Assembly (NCBI GenBank): GCA_014384685.1
Contig: JACNFL010000099.1
Location: 1 to 12,949 of the forward strand
DNA: 12,949 nucleotides
Origin: Methanobacteriota archaeon
GTDB taxonomy: Archaea > Thermoplasmatota > Poseidoniia > Poseidoniales > Thalassarchaeaceae
Direction of reading: 5' to 3'
Positions 1 through 7,700 of this stretch are shown one piece after another. The position numbers were made by a program, and so were the translations under genes. How positions within the stretch are numbered: position 1 is the first letter of the stretch; every line of letters starts with the position of its first letter. The notes below the pieces were generated by a model. The model was not told the origin of the DNA. It worked only from the letters and a program-made list of their open reading frames with translations, and searched no databases.

Positions 1-193
1 GTGTTATCAGTTCGGCGGATTTATCTGTAGGCAGTGAAGTTACCCACTTGACAGAATTTCCTAGATTAGCCAAGGCACAGGCAACATTGTATTCAGCCCC
101 ACCGGGAGTGATTTGACTCTCTCCACTCTCATCTTGAGATTGTCTTAGCATCGCTTCACCAAAGCAGACGACAAGGCTTGATTGCTCTTCCAC
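1..193 (-). CDS. PfkB-family sugar kinase, N-terminal fragment (2-keto-3-deoxygluconate kinase-like)
   Basis: Only the first 64 codons lie in the window; the gene runs off the left edge. The reading frame opens at a GTG (193-191). An in-frame TAG lies nine codons upstream and no ATG lies between, so GTG is the only usual start. The peptide has a short beta strand ending in CFGEAMLR and then TPGGAEYNVACALANLG, followed by VKWVTSLPTD. This is the N-terminal order of ribokinase/PfkB-fold kinases: first strand with GE, the Gly-rich substrate-binding segment GGAxxNVA, then the 'G..V..V..LG.D' strand. GGAExNVA with 'FGEAMLR' is closest to KDG kinases, which phosphorylate 2-keto-3-deoxygluconate in the Entner-Doudoroff and uronate pathways. 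The C-terminal catalytic GxGD motif is outside the window, so the substrate is an inference. The gene is divergent from the membrane-protein gene at 243. Confidence 0.85.
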   Translation of the reverse strand, partial: MEEQSSLVVCFGEAMLRQSQDESGESQITPGGAEYNVACALANLGNSVKWVTSLPTDKSAELIT

Positions 194-242
194 GCATAGG
201 CCAATAGGTGGTATGGCCTAACATTTTTGCAAGCACAAGTTC
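194..242. promoter_or_regulatory. short divergent intergenic region, probable shared promoter area
   Basis: Forty-nine bases separate the GTG of the sugar kinase from the first ATG of the rightward membrane-protein gene. Neither start has a Shine-Dalgarno sequence, which fits leaderless or very short-leader transcripts. The only A/T-rich element is ACATTTTTGC at 221-230. Read on the minus strand it is about 30 bases upstream of the kinase start, a plausible but weak TATA position. No convincing TATA box for the rightward gene was seen. Confidence 0.3.
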
Positions 243-788
243 ATGATGGTATACCCATTCGGCTGTTCAATGTCGAATGAACAGGACCCAGGAACGTCGT
301 TGATGTGGGTGGGGGGTATGATTTGTATGGTTCCTATATGGACAGAATCAGTTTCAACACTTTGGCCGTTATTCATTGTAGGACCAATCATATTTATCAT
401 TGGATTGATGATCAAAGTATCACAGTCAGGAGATACCATAGGTAGAACATTTGCAGTTGGGATCAATGAGCATTTACCGAGTTCAAAAGGTGTAGATTTC
501 TTAGAAAGAGTTGTTAATATTGCTGACAATCCTGATACTACGGTAATGCCGGTTGGAAAACAACCAGCGGGCACCCACCCCACTATGGGGGGCATTCTAG
601 ATAATGAGTTTTCATTTCAGGGTGAATCATACGGCAGTAGTCAGAATCGTGGTACGTTTCAACAAGATTCCTATGATCAATACTCTGAACACGGTCATGA
701 AAGAGTGCTACCTTTACTTGATAGGAACCCTGTTCCTGGTTGGTATAATCCAGAAGATGAATGGCAGAATCCTGTTCGCTACTGGTAA
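243..788 (+). CDS. small membrane protein with Trp/Tyr-rich C-terminal tail, function unknown
   Basis: I do not recognise a family. The ORF has 181 codons from ATG 243. ATG 270 (residue 10, MSNEQDPG) is an equally good start giving 172 aa, and neither has a visible Shine-Dalgarno. Hydrophobic segments are at about residues 19-33 (short, marginal) and 40-59 (WPLFIVGPIIFIIGLMIKV, clear), split by an acidic turn, so a hairpin or a single span is possible. Residues 60-160 are polar, with little hydrophobic content and Gln/Ser/Tyr-rich stretches, probably disordered. The last 17 residues, PGWYNPEDEWQNPVRYW, resemble the GWY-D-W tails of the large surface proteins at 1925-4738 and 4720-8403. An overlapping minus-strand frame (218-595) lacks these coherent features. 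The gene stands alone, with a 151-bp gap before panB. Confidence 0.7.
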   Translation: MMVYPFGCSMSNEQDPGTSLMWVGGMICMVPIWTESVSTLWPLFIVGPIIFIIGLMIKVSQSGDTIGRTFAVGINEHLPSSKGVDFLERVVNIADNPDTTVMPVGKQPAGTHPTMGGILDNEFSFQGESYGSSQNRGTFQQDSYDQYSEHGHERVLPLLDRNPVPGWYNPEDEWQNPVRYW

Positions 789-827
789 TCATTGAAATAG
801 GTCACCATCCTTCTTTCAAGAGCAGGT

Positions 828-876
828 TATTTTCTCTGTTTTCAGTTCAAATGCTGAATTTTTCTTGCAATTTTTC
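828..876 (+). terminator. T-rich region, candidate archaeal oligo-T terminator
   Basis: Downstream of the stop at 788, the non-template strand carries several T tracts: TTATTTTC, TGTTTTC and two copies of ATTTTTC at 858-864 and 870-876, spaced 12 bases apart. No stable hairpin precedes them. Archaeal RNA polymerase can terminate on oligo-T tracts alone, so this is a reasonable end for the 243-788 transcript before the panB promoter. It is judged from composition only. Confidence 0.35.
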
Positions 877-939
877 ATGATTAAAGGTAGCCGTTGTCTT
901 GAAGCGTAGATAGCGAGTCGGTGAATCTGAGGCGTAGAG
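877..939 (+). promoter_or_regulatory. panB leader with ribosome binding site and possible TATA-like element
   Basis: GAGG at 929-932 sits seven bases before the ATG at 940, a good Shine-Dalgarno position. GGTGA at 920-924 is a second, more distant match. An in-frame TGA at 928-930 rules out any upstream start. The sequence GATTAAAGG around 879-887 is the best TATA-like stretch and would place a start site near 905-912, with a leader of about 30 bases. The TATA assignment is weak; the ribosome site is clear. Confidence 0.5.
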
Positions 940-1755
940 ATGTCGGTTGCTGGGAAGGCGAGAAAAATCACCACCAACACCTTGCAGGAGATGAAGAATG
1001 CAGGTGAGAAAATCACCATGTTGACTGCCTATGATTTTTCTCTAGCAAAACTTGTTGACAACGGCGGAGTAGATGTCATCTTAGTTGGTGATTCCGCATC
1101 TAATGTAATGGCTGGAAACGAAACCACAGTGCCAATCACGCTTGATCAGATGATTTACCACGCCCAATGTGTTGTCAGAGCGGTTGACCGTGCATTGATT
1201 GTGGTTGACATGCCATTCGGTTCTTACCAGGGTAATTCCAAGTCGGCACTGGAAAGTGCAATACGCATCATGAAAGAGAGTGGTGGCCACGCAGTGAAAC
1301 TTGAAGGTGGCGCAGAAATAGTCGACTCAGTAAAGCGTATTTTGACAGCGGGAATCCCTGTAATGGGGCATCTCGGTCTTACTCCTCAATCAATTTACAA
1401 GTTTGGAACATATACTGTTCGCGCACGTGAGGATGAAGAAGCGGAGAAACTCATTGCAGATGCAAAGATGCTTGAGGAAGCAGGTTGTTTCGCAATTGTA
1501 TTAGAAAAAATACCAGCTGGTCTTGCAACACAAGTATCCCAAGCAGTTTCAATTCCCACAATAGGAATAGGTGCGGGGCAAGGAGTTGATGGACAAGTCT
1601 TAGTCTTGCATGATATGCTTGGAATTACGATGGATTTCAGTCCTAGATTCTTACGCCGATACCTCAATCTTTCAGAACAGATTGAAGGCGCAGTCAACGA
1701 ATATGTTGACGATGTAAGGAGCGGAGAATTCCCCAATGAAAGTGAACAATATTGA
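940..1755 (+). CDS. panB: 3-methyl-2-oxobutanoate hydroxymethyltransferase (ketopantoate hydroxymethyltransferase)
   Basis: This cytosolic enzyme transfers a hydroxymethyl group from 5,10-methylene-tetrahydrofolate (or the archaeal pterin equivalent) to 2-oxoisovalerate, giving ketopantoate, the first committed step to pantothenate and CoA. The 271 aa match the usual PanB length of about 260-280. Family landmarks appear in order: LTAYDFS (28-34), ILVGDS with metal ligand Asp51 and Ser52, [10 protein letters not shown] with metal ligand Asp90, the AVKLEGG strand with Lys120 and metal ligand Glu122, [11 protein letters not shown] (141-151), the catalytic Glu189 in [13 protein letters not shown] (207-213), and VLHDMLG. 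All key residues expected from the E. coli enzyme are present, so it should be active. The start is fixed by GAGG at 929-932 and an upstream in-frame stop. A small membrane-peptide gene follows after 26 bp, probably on the same transcript. Confidence 0.97.
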   Translation: MSVAGKARKITTNTLQEMKNAGEKITMLTAYDFSLAKLVDNGGVDVILVGDSASNVMAGNETTVPITLDQMIYHAQCVVRAVDRALIVVDMPFGSYQGNSKSALESAIRIMKESGGHAVKLEGGAEIVDSVKRILTAGIPVMGHLGLTPQSIYKFGTYTVRAREDEEAEKLIADAKMLEEAGCFAIVLEKIPAGLATQVSQAVSIPTIGIGAGQGVDGQVLVLHDMLGITMDFSPRFLRRYLNLSEQIEGAVNEYVDDVRSGEFPNESEQY

Positions 1756-1781
1756 TACACCAAATTGAGGCAGCCCAAATC

Positions 1782-1919
1782 ATGGAAGAAGATAGTACGG
1801 CTGTTGAGACAATTTCAATTAAGGATATTTGGAATCGATTACCACTCATGATGAAAATTGTAATCGTGGTTGGGGACCTATTTATCTTAGGTTTTCTAAT
1901 CTATTATTTCACCAGTTGA
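1782..1919 (+). CDS. 45-residue single-span membrane peptide, unknown
   Basis: This short ORF runs from ATG 1782 to TGA 1917-1919. It begins MEEDSTAVETISIKDIWNRL, an acidic and amphipathic head, followed by a hydrophobic stretch at about residues 25-42 (KIVIVVGDLFILGFLIYYF) and ends FTS. GAGG at 1767-1770, 11 bases before the ATG, can serve as ribosome site. It starts 26 bp after the panB stop on the same strand and ends 5 bp before the stop of the convergent gene, so it fills the gap neatly, as a real gene would. Small one-helix proteins with a charged N-terminus are common in archaea, but no family is recognised. The Asp within the helix (VVGDLF) is unusual. A chance ORF cannot be excluded at this length. 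Confidence 0.6.
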   Translation: MEEDSTAVETISIKDIWNRLPLMMKIVIVVGDLFILGFLIYYFTS

Positions 1920-1924
1920 GTTGG

Positions 1925-4738
1925 TTAATCCTTTTTCTCCCAGCCTATTGGTTCAAAACTCCATAATACAGGCTTTCCATCTGCATCAAAGTACCACCCT
2001 GATTCACCTTCCTTCGTACCCGGAAGGGGTTTCAGAATCTGTCCTTCCGATTGAGGTCCAAGCCCAGGTACGATATCTTCGGGTTCAAATTCTTCATCAA
2101 TATCATCACCCCATGCCCCCCATTCAATTTCTTCAGTGGACTCCTGTCTTTTGTCATCTGAATCTATTGTGTCAGTAGATTCAATCTCTGATGGTTCAGT
2201 TTCCTCTAATTTTTCATCTTCAATTTCAATGGACTCGGCTTCTTCGGGCTTGGAATCAATATTTTCAACATCATCATCTTGTTCTATTTGTTCTTCCTCA
2301 CCTTCAGCATCAGGAGATGAAAACATAGACAGAGCGTTGCTTAGTGGGGCAGATTCTTCTTCACTTTCTTCTACATTTTCACTTTGGGTCGGGCCAAGAG
2401 CGTTTAGTGCGTCATTAGTTGATAAAGGCGCATTTGAGGTGGGTTGTGGTGCGGGTGTAGGTTGTGCAGTTGCATCGTTAGCCGCTCCAGTAATCCCAGG
2501 GGTACCCCAATTTTTCACAGGAGGTGAAACCTGAGTTGTTCCGGTTGAGCCGGGATTATTCCAGTTTGCTTGTGGAACCGGTTGTTGCGCTGATTGTCCC
2601 GGTGCATACTGCTGGTCTGAACGTACGAAAACACCCAATGTAGGTGCAGCGGAAGATGAATTTGGTGCGATACCCGTACCGAACATAAATGCTGGTGGTG
2701 GTGGGGAAGGGGGTGCAACCATCGGTGCGCCTCTGGGAATTACCTTTGGTGGAAGAGGTACACCTAATTCTTCTAATGCTCTATCCTTTTCTTCTTCTGC
2801 TAATTCTTCTTCATATTCATTTGCTAATTTCTTCACACGTGAATAAACCACAATGAGAACAATTGAAATTAGTAATGCAATTAGAACTGCACCGCCAGCC
2901 ATAACATCTGTACTGCTGCCAAATTTTCCATCAAGTAAAGTTGCTTGAATATCTATGAAACCAGTACCTTCTGATCCTTCATAAGTAGCGGTGATGATGT
3001 GTTGCTCTCCATCATTTTCAAGATATAGCCGCCACCCTAATTCTTCGTCACATTCTGTACGTCCTGCTGAAGAAGTCATTGTCAAATCACAGATAGGTAT
3101 TGAAACTCCATTACCACTCACGTCAAATCCTCGAACTATGAATAGCACAGATTCCCCCTGCACACCGCTATCTGAAATATACACTTCGAAATGGTCAAGC
3201 GGGCCAGGCGTTACGTACACCAAAATGGTGTACTCGTTGCCATCTGCGAAGGCGTGTAGTTGAGTCCAATTGACTCCTTCTGCATTGTAGATATAATCAC
3301 CATCTCCTCCGCTAACTTCGATTGAGCCGAAGTTTTCATCAACTTCCCAAGTTGGGTTATATGGATGCCAATCTCCCATTACATCTAACCCTTCAACGTG
3401 TAGTGGAAGACTTCCACCAGTGACTACAGTAAGATACCAATCTCCGTCAGTGGTGGTTACATTGATGTCAATCGGTTCTGACCATCCAACTTGTACTCGT
3501 ATTGACGATGGCCTACCTCCCGATTCTACCTGAATATTGTGTTGACCTTCAGTAGATGGTGTAAACGTATTATTGACTGCATCTATTGATTCATCTCCCG
3601 AAGGCCCATCAACAGACCAATTAAATGTCGCATCAGGGATGATGTTTCCATCTAGGTCTGTTGCAATCGGATTCAATTGCAACACCTCTCCAGTTTCAAG
3701 ATTTGAATCATGTCCATCTATGGATATTAATGAAATCCTTCCTACTCTAACATCTAATACCAATTCATCAGACATGTTTACATTTCCACTCTCTGGTCCA
3801 TTGTATTCTGCTCGAACAGTCCAATTTCCAACTAGTGTACCATCAAATGTGGCTTGACTTCCGTTTCCAGATATCCAAGCATTTGCTTGTGGTGCAAGGG
3901 TTGACCAGTTACCATCAACCTCGAGAAGATTACCTCGTATATCAGCGATTGACATAGTCAAATCAACCGATTCGTCAGAGGTAAGAATTGTTCTATCTGC
4001 ATTCACGACCAAATCAACACCCATTCCCCGACTAACATTGACTTCCCAAGATGAAGTGAATCCACTTGTAGTTACTGAAATTGTTTGAACCCCAATTGGT
4101 CCAGGTGTCCAAATGGCTGCTTGACCTGGCTGAACATGAATTGAAGAACCATCTGGAATTGTCCAATCTGAACTTGGCACAAACATTGTTCCTGAATTAC
4201 TTCTGATATCATACTCGGTTACTGTTAATTGTACCACTTCATCAGCACTCAAGTTTACCTTGTTTCCTGATAAATTAATGCTCTGAGTGGCACCAAGAGT
4301 TACAATCACTTGTACTGATGCAGTTACATCTCCAGCGCATGCCCAAACTGTATGATTCCCAATCAAATTGGGATAGTAAATCGCTTCAGAACCACCTTGG
4401 GGTGCGATGCTGCCTTCACTAACGCTCCAATCCGGAGTACCACCTAATGGGATTCCATCCGAATTGTACATCGTGGCATTGAAAATCCTGCTTTGATCTG
4501 CTGGTAAGGTGACGGGACCAGGTGGTAGAATTGTGATAGAATCAGTATTTGCTGGGCCGGAGCAAGTTCGACCAGATGCATTTTCGCTTTCATATCCAAC
4601 TTCATTATGCAATTGTTCACTTAAAGTAGGGATATAGGAAGTTGAAACCAAAAATAAAATTGAGAGCAAAATAGCAGAGAAATATGCTCTTCTCAATTTC
4701 AACATCTCCATCCTATCATCTAACCTGTTTGATGCCAT
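1925..4738 (-). CDS. Protein A: secreted Ig-like repeat protein with C-terminal anchor and acidic cytoplasmic tail
   Basis: This is a 937-aa surface protein. The N-terminal hydrophobic segment at residues 18-36, after KLRR, acts as signal peptide or anchor. Six Ig-like units follow (about 65-604), with recurring 'D..GN', a mid-unit Trp, and linkers such as V-T-P-G. A transmembrane helix lies at about 612-632 and is followed by basic SRVKK, which puts the C-terminus inside. The roughly 305-residue tail contains a charged helix (640-657), a Pro-rich part (660-770), an Asp/Glu-rich part (785-890), and the end motif GESGWYFDADGKPVLW (911-926). Cysteines occur in likely pairs (59/134, 550/563), all outside. 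NxS/T sites are frequent. The ATG lies 19 bp inside gene B, so the two are co-transcribed. ATG 4711 (residue 10) is an alternative start just after B's stop and would give a normal signal-peptide n-region. Adhesion or surface-layer function is an inference. Confidence 0.88.
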   Translation of the reverse strand: MASNRLDDRMEMLKLRRAYFSAILLSILFLVSTSYIPTLSEQLHNEVGYESENASGRTCSGPANTDSITILPPGPVTLPADQSRIFNATMYNSDGIPLGGTPDWSVSEGSIAPQGGSEAIYYPNLIGNHTVWACAGDVTASVQVIVTLGATQSINLSGNKVNLSADEVVQLTVTEYDIRSNSGTMFVPSSDWTIPDGSSIHVQPGQAAIWTPGPIGVQTISVTTSGFTSSWEVNVSRGMGVDLVVNADRTILTSDESVDLTMSIADIRGNLLEVDGNWSTLAPQANAWISGNGSQATFDGTLVGNWTVRAEYNGPESGNVNMSDELVLDVRVGRISLISIDGHDSNLETGEVLQLNPIATDLDGNIIPDATFNWSVDGPSGDESIDAVNNTFTPSTEGQHNIQVESGGRPSSIRVQVGWSEPIDINVTTTDGDWYLTVVTGGSLPLHVEGLDVMGDWHPYNPTWEVDENFGSIEVSGGDGDYIYNAEGVNWTQLHAFADGNEYTILVYVTPGPLDHFEVYISDSGVQGESVLFIVRGFDVSGNGVSIPICDLTMTSSAGRTECDEELGWRLYLENDGEQHIITATYEGSEGTGFIDIQATLLDGKFGSSTDVMAGGAVLIALLISIVLIVVYSRVKKLANEYEEELAEEEKDRALEELGVPLPPKVIPRGAPMVAPPSPPPPAFMFGTGIAPNSSSAAPTLGVFVRSDQQYAPGQSAQQPVPQANWNNPGSTGTTQVSPPVKNWGTPGITGAANDATAQPTPAPQPTSNAPLSTNDALNALGPTQSENVEESEEESAPLSNALSMFSSPDAEGEEEQIEQDDDVENIDSKPEEAESIEIEDEKLEETEPSEIESTDTIDSDDKRQESTEEIEWGAWGDDIDEEFEPEDIVPGLGPQSEGQILKPLPGTKEGESGWYFDADGKPVLWSFEPIGWEKKD
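2927..4549 (-). repeat. six tandem Ig-like units in protein A
   Basis: Unit boundaries by eye are about residues 65, 150, 238, 334, 419 and 511, ending near 604. Each unit of about 80-95 aa shows a start strand, an ADE/SDE-type turn, a 'D..GN' turn, a Trp strand and a final V-x-V strand leading into a Gly linker. The units are strongly diverged at DNA level. The series aligns in order with the last six units of proteins B and C. Confidence 0.65.
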
Positions 4739-7700
4739 GTTCCATCCGCATCAATATCCCAACGCGATGGATTTCCATCACCATCCAAATACCAACCTGC
4801 TTCTCCTTGGGTTGTACCTGACATTGCCTTCATTATCCCCTCTTTACGCACGTCTGTCCGATTTGCTTGACTTTCTTGAGGCTCTGGCTCAACCACTTCC
4901 TCTACTACTGTTTCGTTGGCTGGGGTGGGTTCTTCGTGGACATTTACCTCAATGCTTGTAACTACTTCTTGAGGGGTATCACTGACTGAAATTTGTTCGC
5001 TGGATTCTGCAATAGGATTTCTAACACTTTGATCATAAACCAATTCGTAGGCAGCAATTTGCTCATCATTCCAGCCCTGAGTTCTACCCCATTCCCACAC
5101 TTGCTCAGTTGTCCAGGTAGATTCTTCAATCTCAGTTTCTTGACTGGCTTGAGTGTCCGATGTGCTATTCGTCCATACTTCAGGTTCTGTTTGCTCAATT
5201 TGTTGAGGGGTAGTTGCAATTGCAGGGGCTTCTAGTACTGCAGGTGTTGGTGGTTCGCTGGGGTTAGCCATTTGGGGCATCTGTTGATAACCACCCCACT
5301 GTTGCTGAGACATTTGTGGTTGCATTTTATTGAAGGCTTGGCGTGCAGCAGCTCTTGCTTTCTTTGATGGCTTATATCCAGCCATTGGGTCAATTGCTTT
5401 TAGTGGTTCATTGACTCCAAAATGGTGGTCAAGTGCATCTTCCTCTTCTCTGCTTCTTCGCCGTAGTCTTGCTATTAACAGTACAAACATTACGACAGTC
5501 ACTCCAATTCCCGCCCACAGGCTAGTGGCTAAATTTGAATCGCCAAACGCCCTTAGAGGGTCTGCTGAAACATCAATGAAAGCTTCACCCTGAGCGGTTT
5601 CATAAACAACATTAATTCTTTGCTGAGACCCAGAATTCTGAATAACCATCTGCCAAAAATCACCAGTAGAATGACCGAATTTACCTGCACTACTCGTTAA
5701 TTGAACATTGTCCGGGTTCAGTGAAATTTTGTTACCTCCATAGTCATAGGCAGTCACTTCAACATCAACAATATCCCCGGTCTTAACATTATCTTTGGCA
5801 ATACTAATTACAATGTTAACGACATCTCCATGAAGTACAGTTACCGATACTGAACCGTCTGCAAGACCGGATTGAAACTGCAAGTTATGGGTGCCGGCTC
5901 TAATTCCTCTTAGCAGATATTCGCCTGCCCTAGTACCGTTGGCCAAATCCACACTGTTGTGAGGGATGGACCAAGTCACATCGCTACCGAAGTCATTCCC
6001 ATCAAGGTCGGTTGCATTAATTTGAATACTAGTTATATTTCCACTTTCTACAATTAATCCATTAGTTTCCAAGGCTCTAATTGTGTGTGCAATTCCCGGT
6101 TGAATATCAATCCCTAAAGAAGCGAATACACCTGCTGCTTCAACTTCAATTTCATGGTGACCAGATAGGACAGGATACCAAATAGCATCATTTGTTCTCA
6201 TTTCTTCTGTTCTATCTGTTTGTGAGCCTTGATGAATAAAGCTCCAGTTTAATTGAATGTCATTTAATTGATTTCCATCTTCATCAAAGAAAGTGGGTTC
6301 GAAATCAATCCAACTATCTGCTGACACTTGTGAGCCTTCACCTGCAAGAATAATCTGTGCTAGGGAGCCTGGAATAACTTCCAGTACTAAATGGGTTGAA
6401 AAATCGTTATTTCCATCATTATATTCCGCTTTGATAGTCCAATTACCAGCAACAACGCCCTCAAATTGTGCACCGTTCTCAATCGGGCTTAACCAAGGAG
6501 CGGCATCAGGCTCTAAAACCAACCAAGTTCCATTTACTTGCCAGCGATTCCCTTTGGAATCTTCTGCTGTAAGAGTCAAAGGTAAAACGGCATCCGCACT
6601 AATTACTTCAGTTTCAGTAGAAATTAACAAGCGGTCCACTGAACCATGCGTGACATTAATTGTGATATTCGACCATTTGTCCTCAACATGAACACCAACC
6701 TGCCAAACACCTTCTCGTCGTGGGAGCCATTCAACACCAGCAGGAGTCATTCTGAAATTTCCATCTTCAGCACTCCAATTTGAAAGCGGTATTCTTACAG
6801 GCACAACATTCCCCATTACATCAAGCCAGTTCACAATTAGGAGGACCGCTTCATCTGCAGGTTGAGAGCCGTTAGGGGGTATTAATTCGATAGAGGATAA
6901 CGCACCAGGTGTTACCTCAACATAGGCGTGACCACTAGCTCCACTGGGGCTAGTAGCATTGATTCGCCAAGTTCCAACTTCGCCGCCGGTGTAGATGCCA
7001 ACGCCATCGACTTGCCCACTATCCACGCTCCAACTAATTGATCCAGCTGCTTGATTTGGAAGTAAATTCCCAAGTCTATCAGTGACAGTGTAAATGATTG
7101 GAACTTGTTCACCCGAGGCAACGGATAAATTAGATTCAATCGTAATGTTCGTTGCTGAACCGGCTGATACAGTGATGTCAGCGGTAGCGAATAATGACTG
7201 CCATGTTACAGTAACTTGGTCGGAGCCTACCGTTGTAGGTTGATAGTATCCTGTTTCATTTACGATACCATAATCTGAATACCAAGTCAAAGTAGCACTA
7301 TCAACAGAGTTGCCATTTGCGTCAACAAATGTAGAATTAAATTGGAAAAAGTCATCAATTGTTAATTCAACCGATTTTGTTTCTAGATCAAGATTGACAG
7401 GTGTTCCTGGGTCAACTTGCAAAGACAAGGAGCCCTGCACTCCTGCAATAGTTGCAGTAATTTGCGCAATGCCCGATATATCCGGGGTGAAAAGCCCACC
7501 AGAGTCAACTGAACCAGTGTTAGAGGACCACGAGGTCATACCAGTAATAGGATAACCAGTACCACTTCTGGCTTGAGCTTCTAAATTAAGGAGGTTATCT
7601 GCATCAATACGATGTGGCGGTTTTGGAAAGACATCAACCCATTCTGTTGTAATGGGTAAAACACTGACTCCCCAATTATATGTGACATTGAGGCGAGGTC

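Noticed and set aside
218..595. Minus-strand ORF of 125 codons opposite the small membrane protein
   Set aside because: It has no coherent domain or membrane pattern, and the plus-strand frame has clear hydrophobic segments and a tail like those of the neighbours.
858..876. ATTTTTC direct repeat as an operator or CRISPR-like repeat
   Set aside because: Two seven-base copies in T-rich sequence are expected by composition; it is better read as an oligo-T terminator region.
1395..1778. Minus-strand 127-codon ORF inside panB
   Set aside because: PanB is certain in the opposite strand; the frame is a shadow with no recognisable features.
2136..2534. Plus-strand 132-codon Ser-rich ORF
   Set aside because: It is the antisense of the Glu/Asp-rich tail of protein A; codons for Glu and Asp read as Ser and Phe on the other strand.
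6293..6691. Plus-strand 132-codon ORF within gene B
   Set aside because: It is antisense to well-formed Ig-like units and has no ribosome site or family resemblance.
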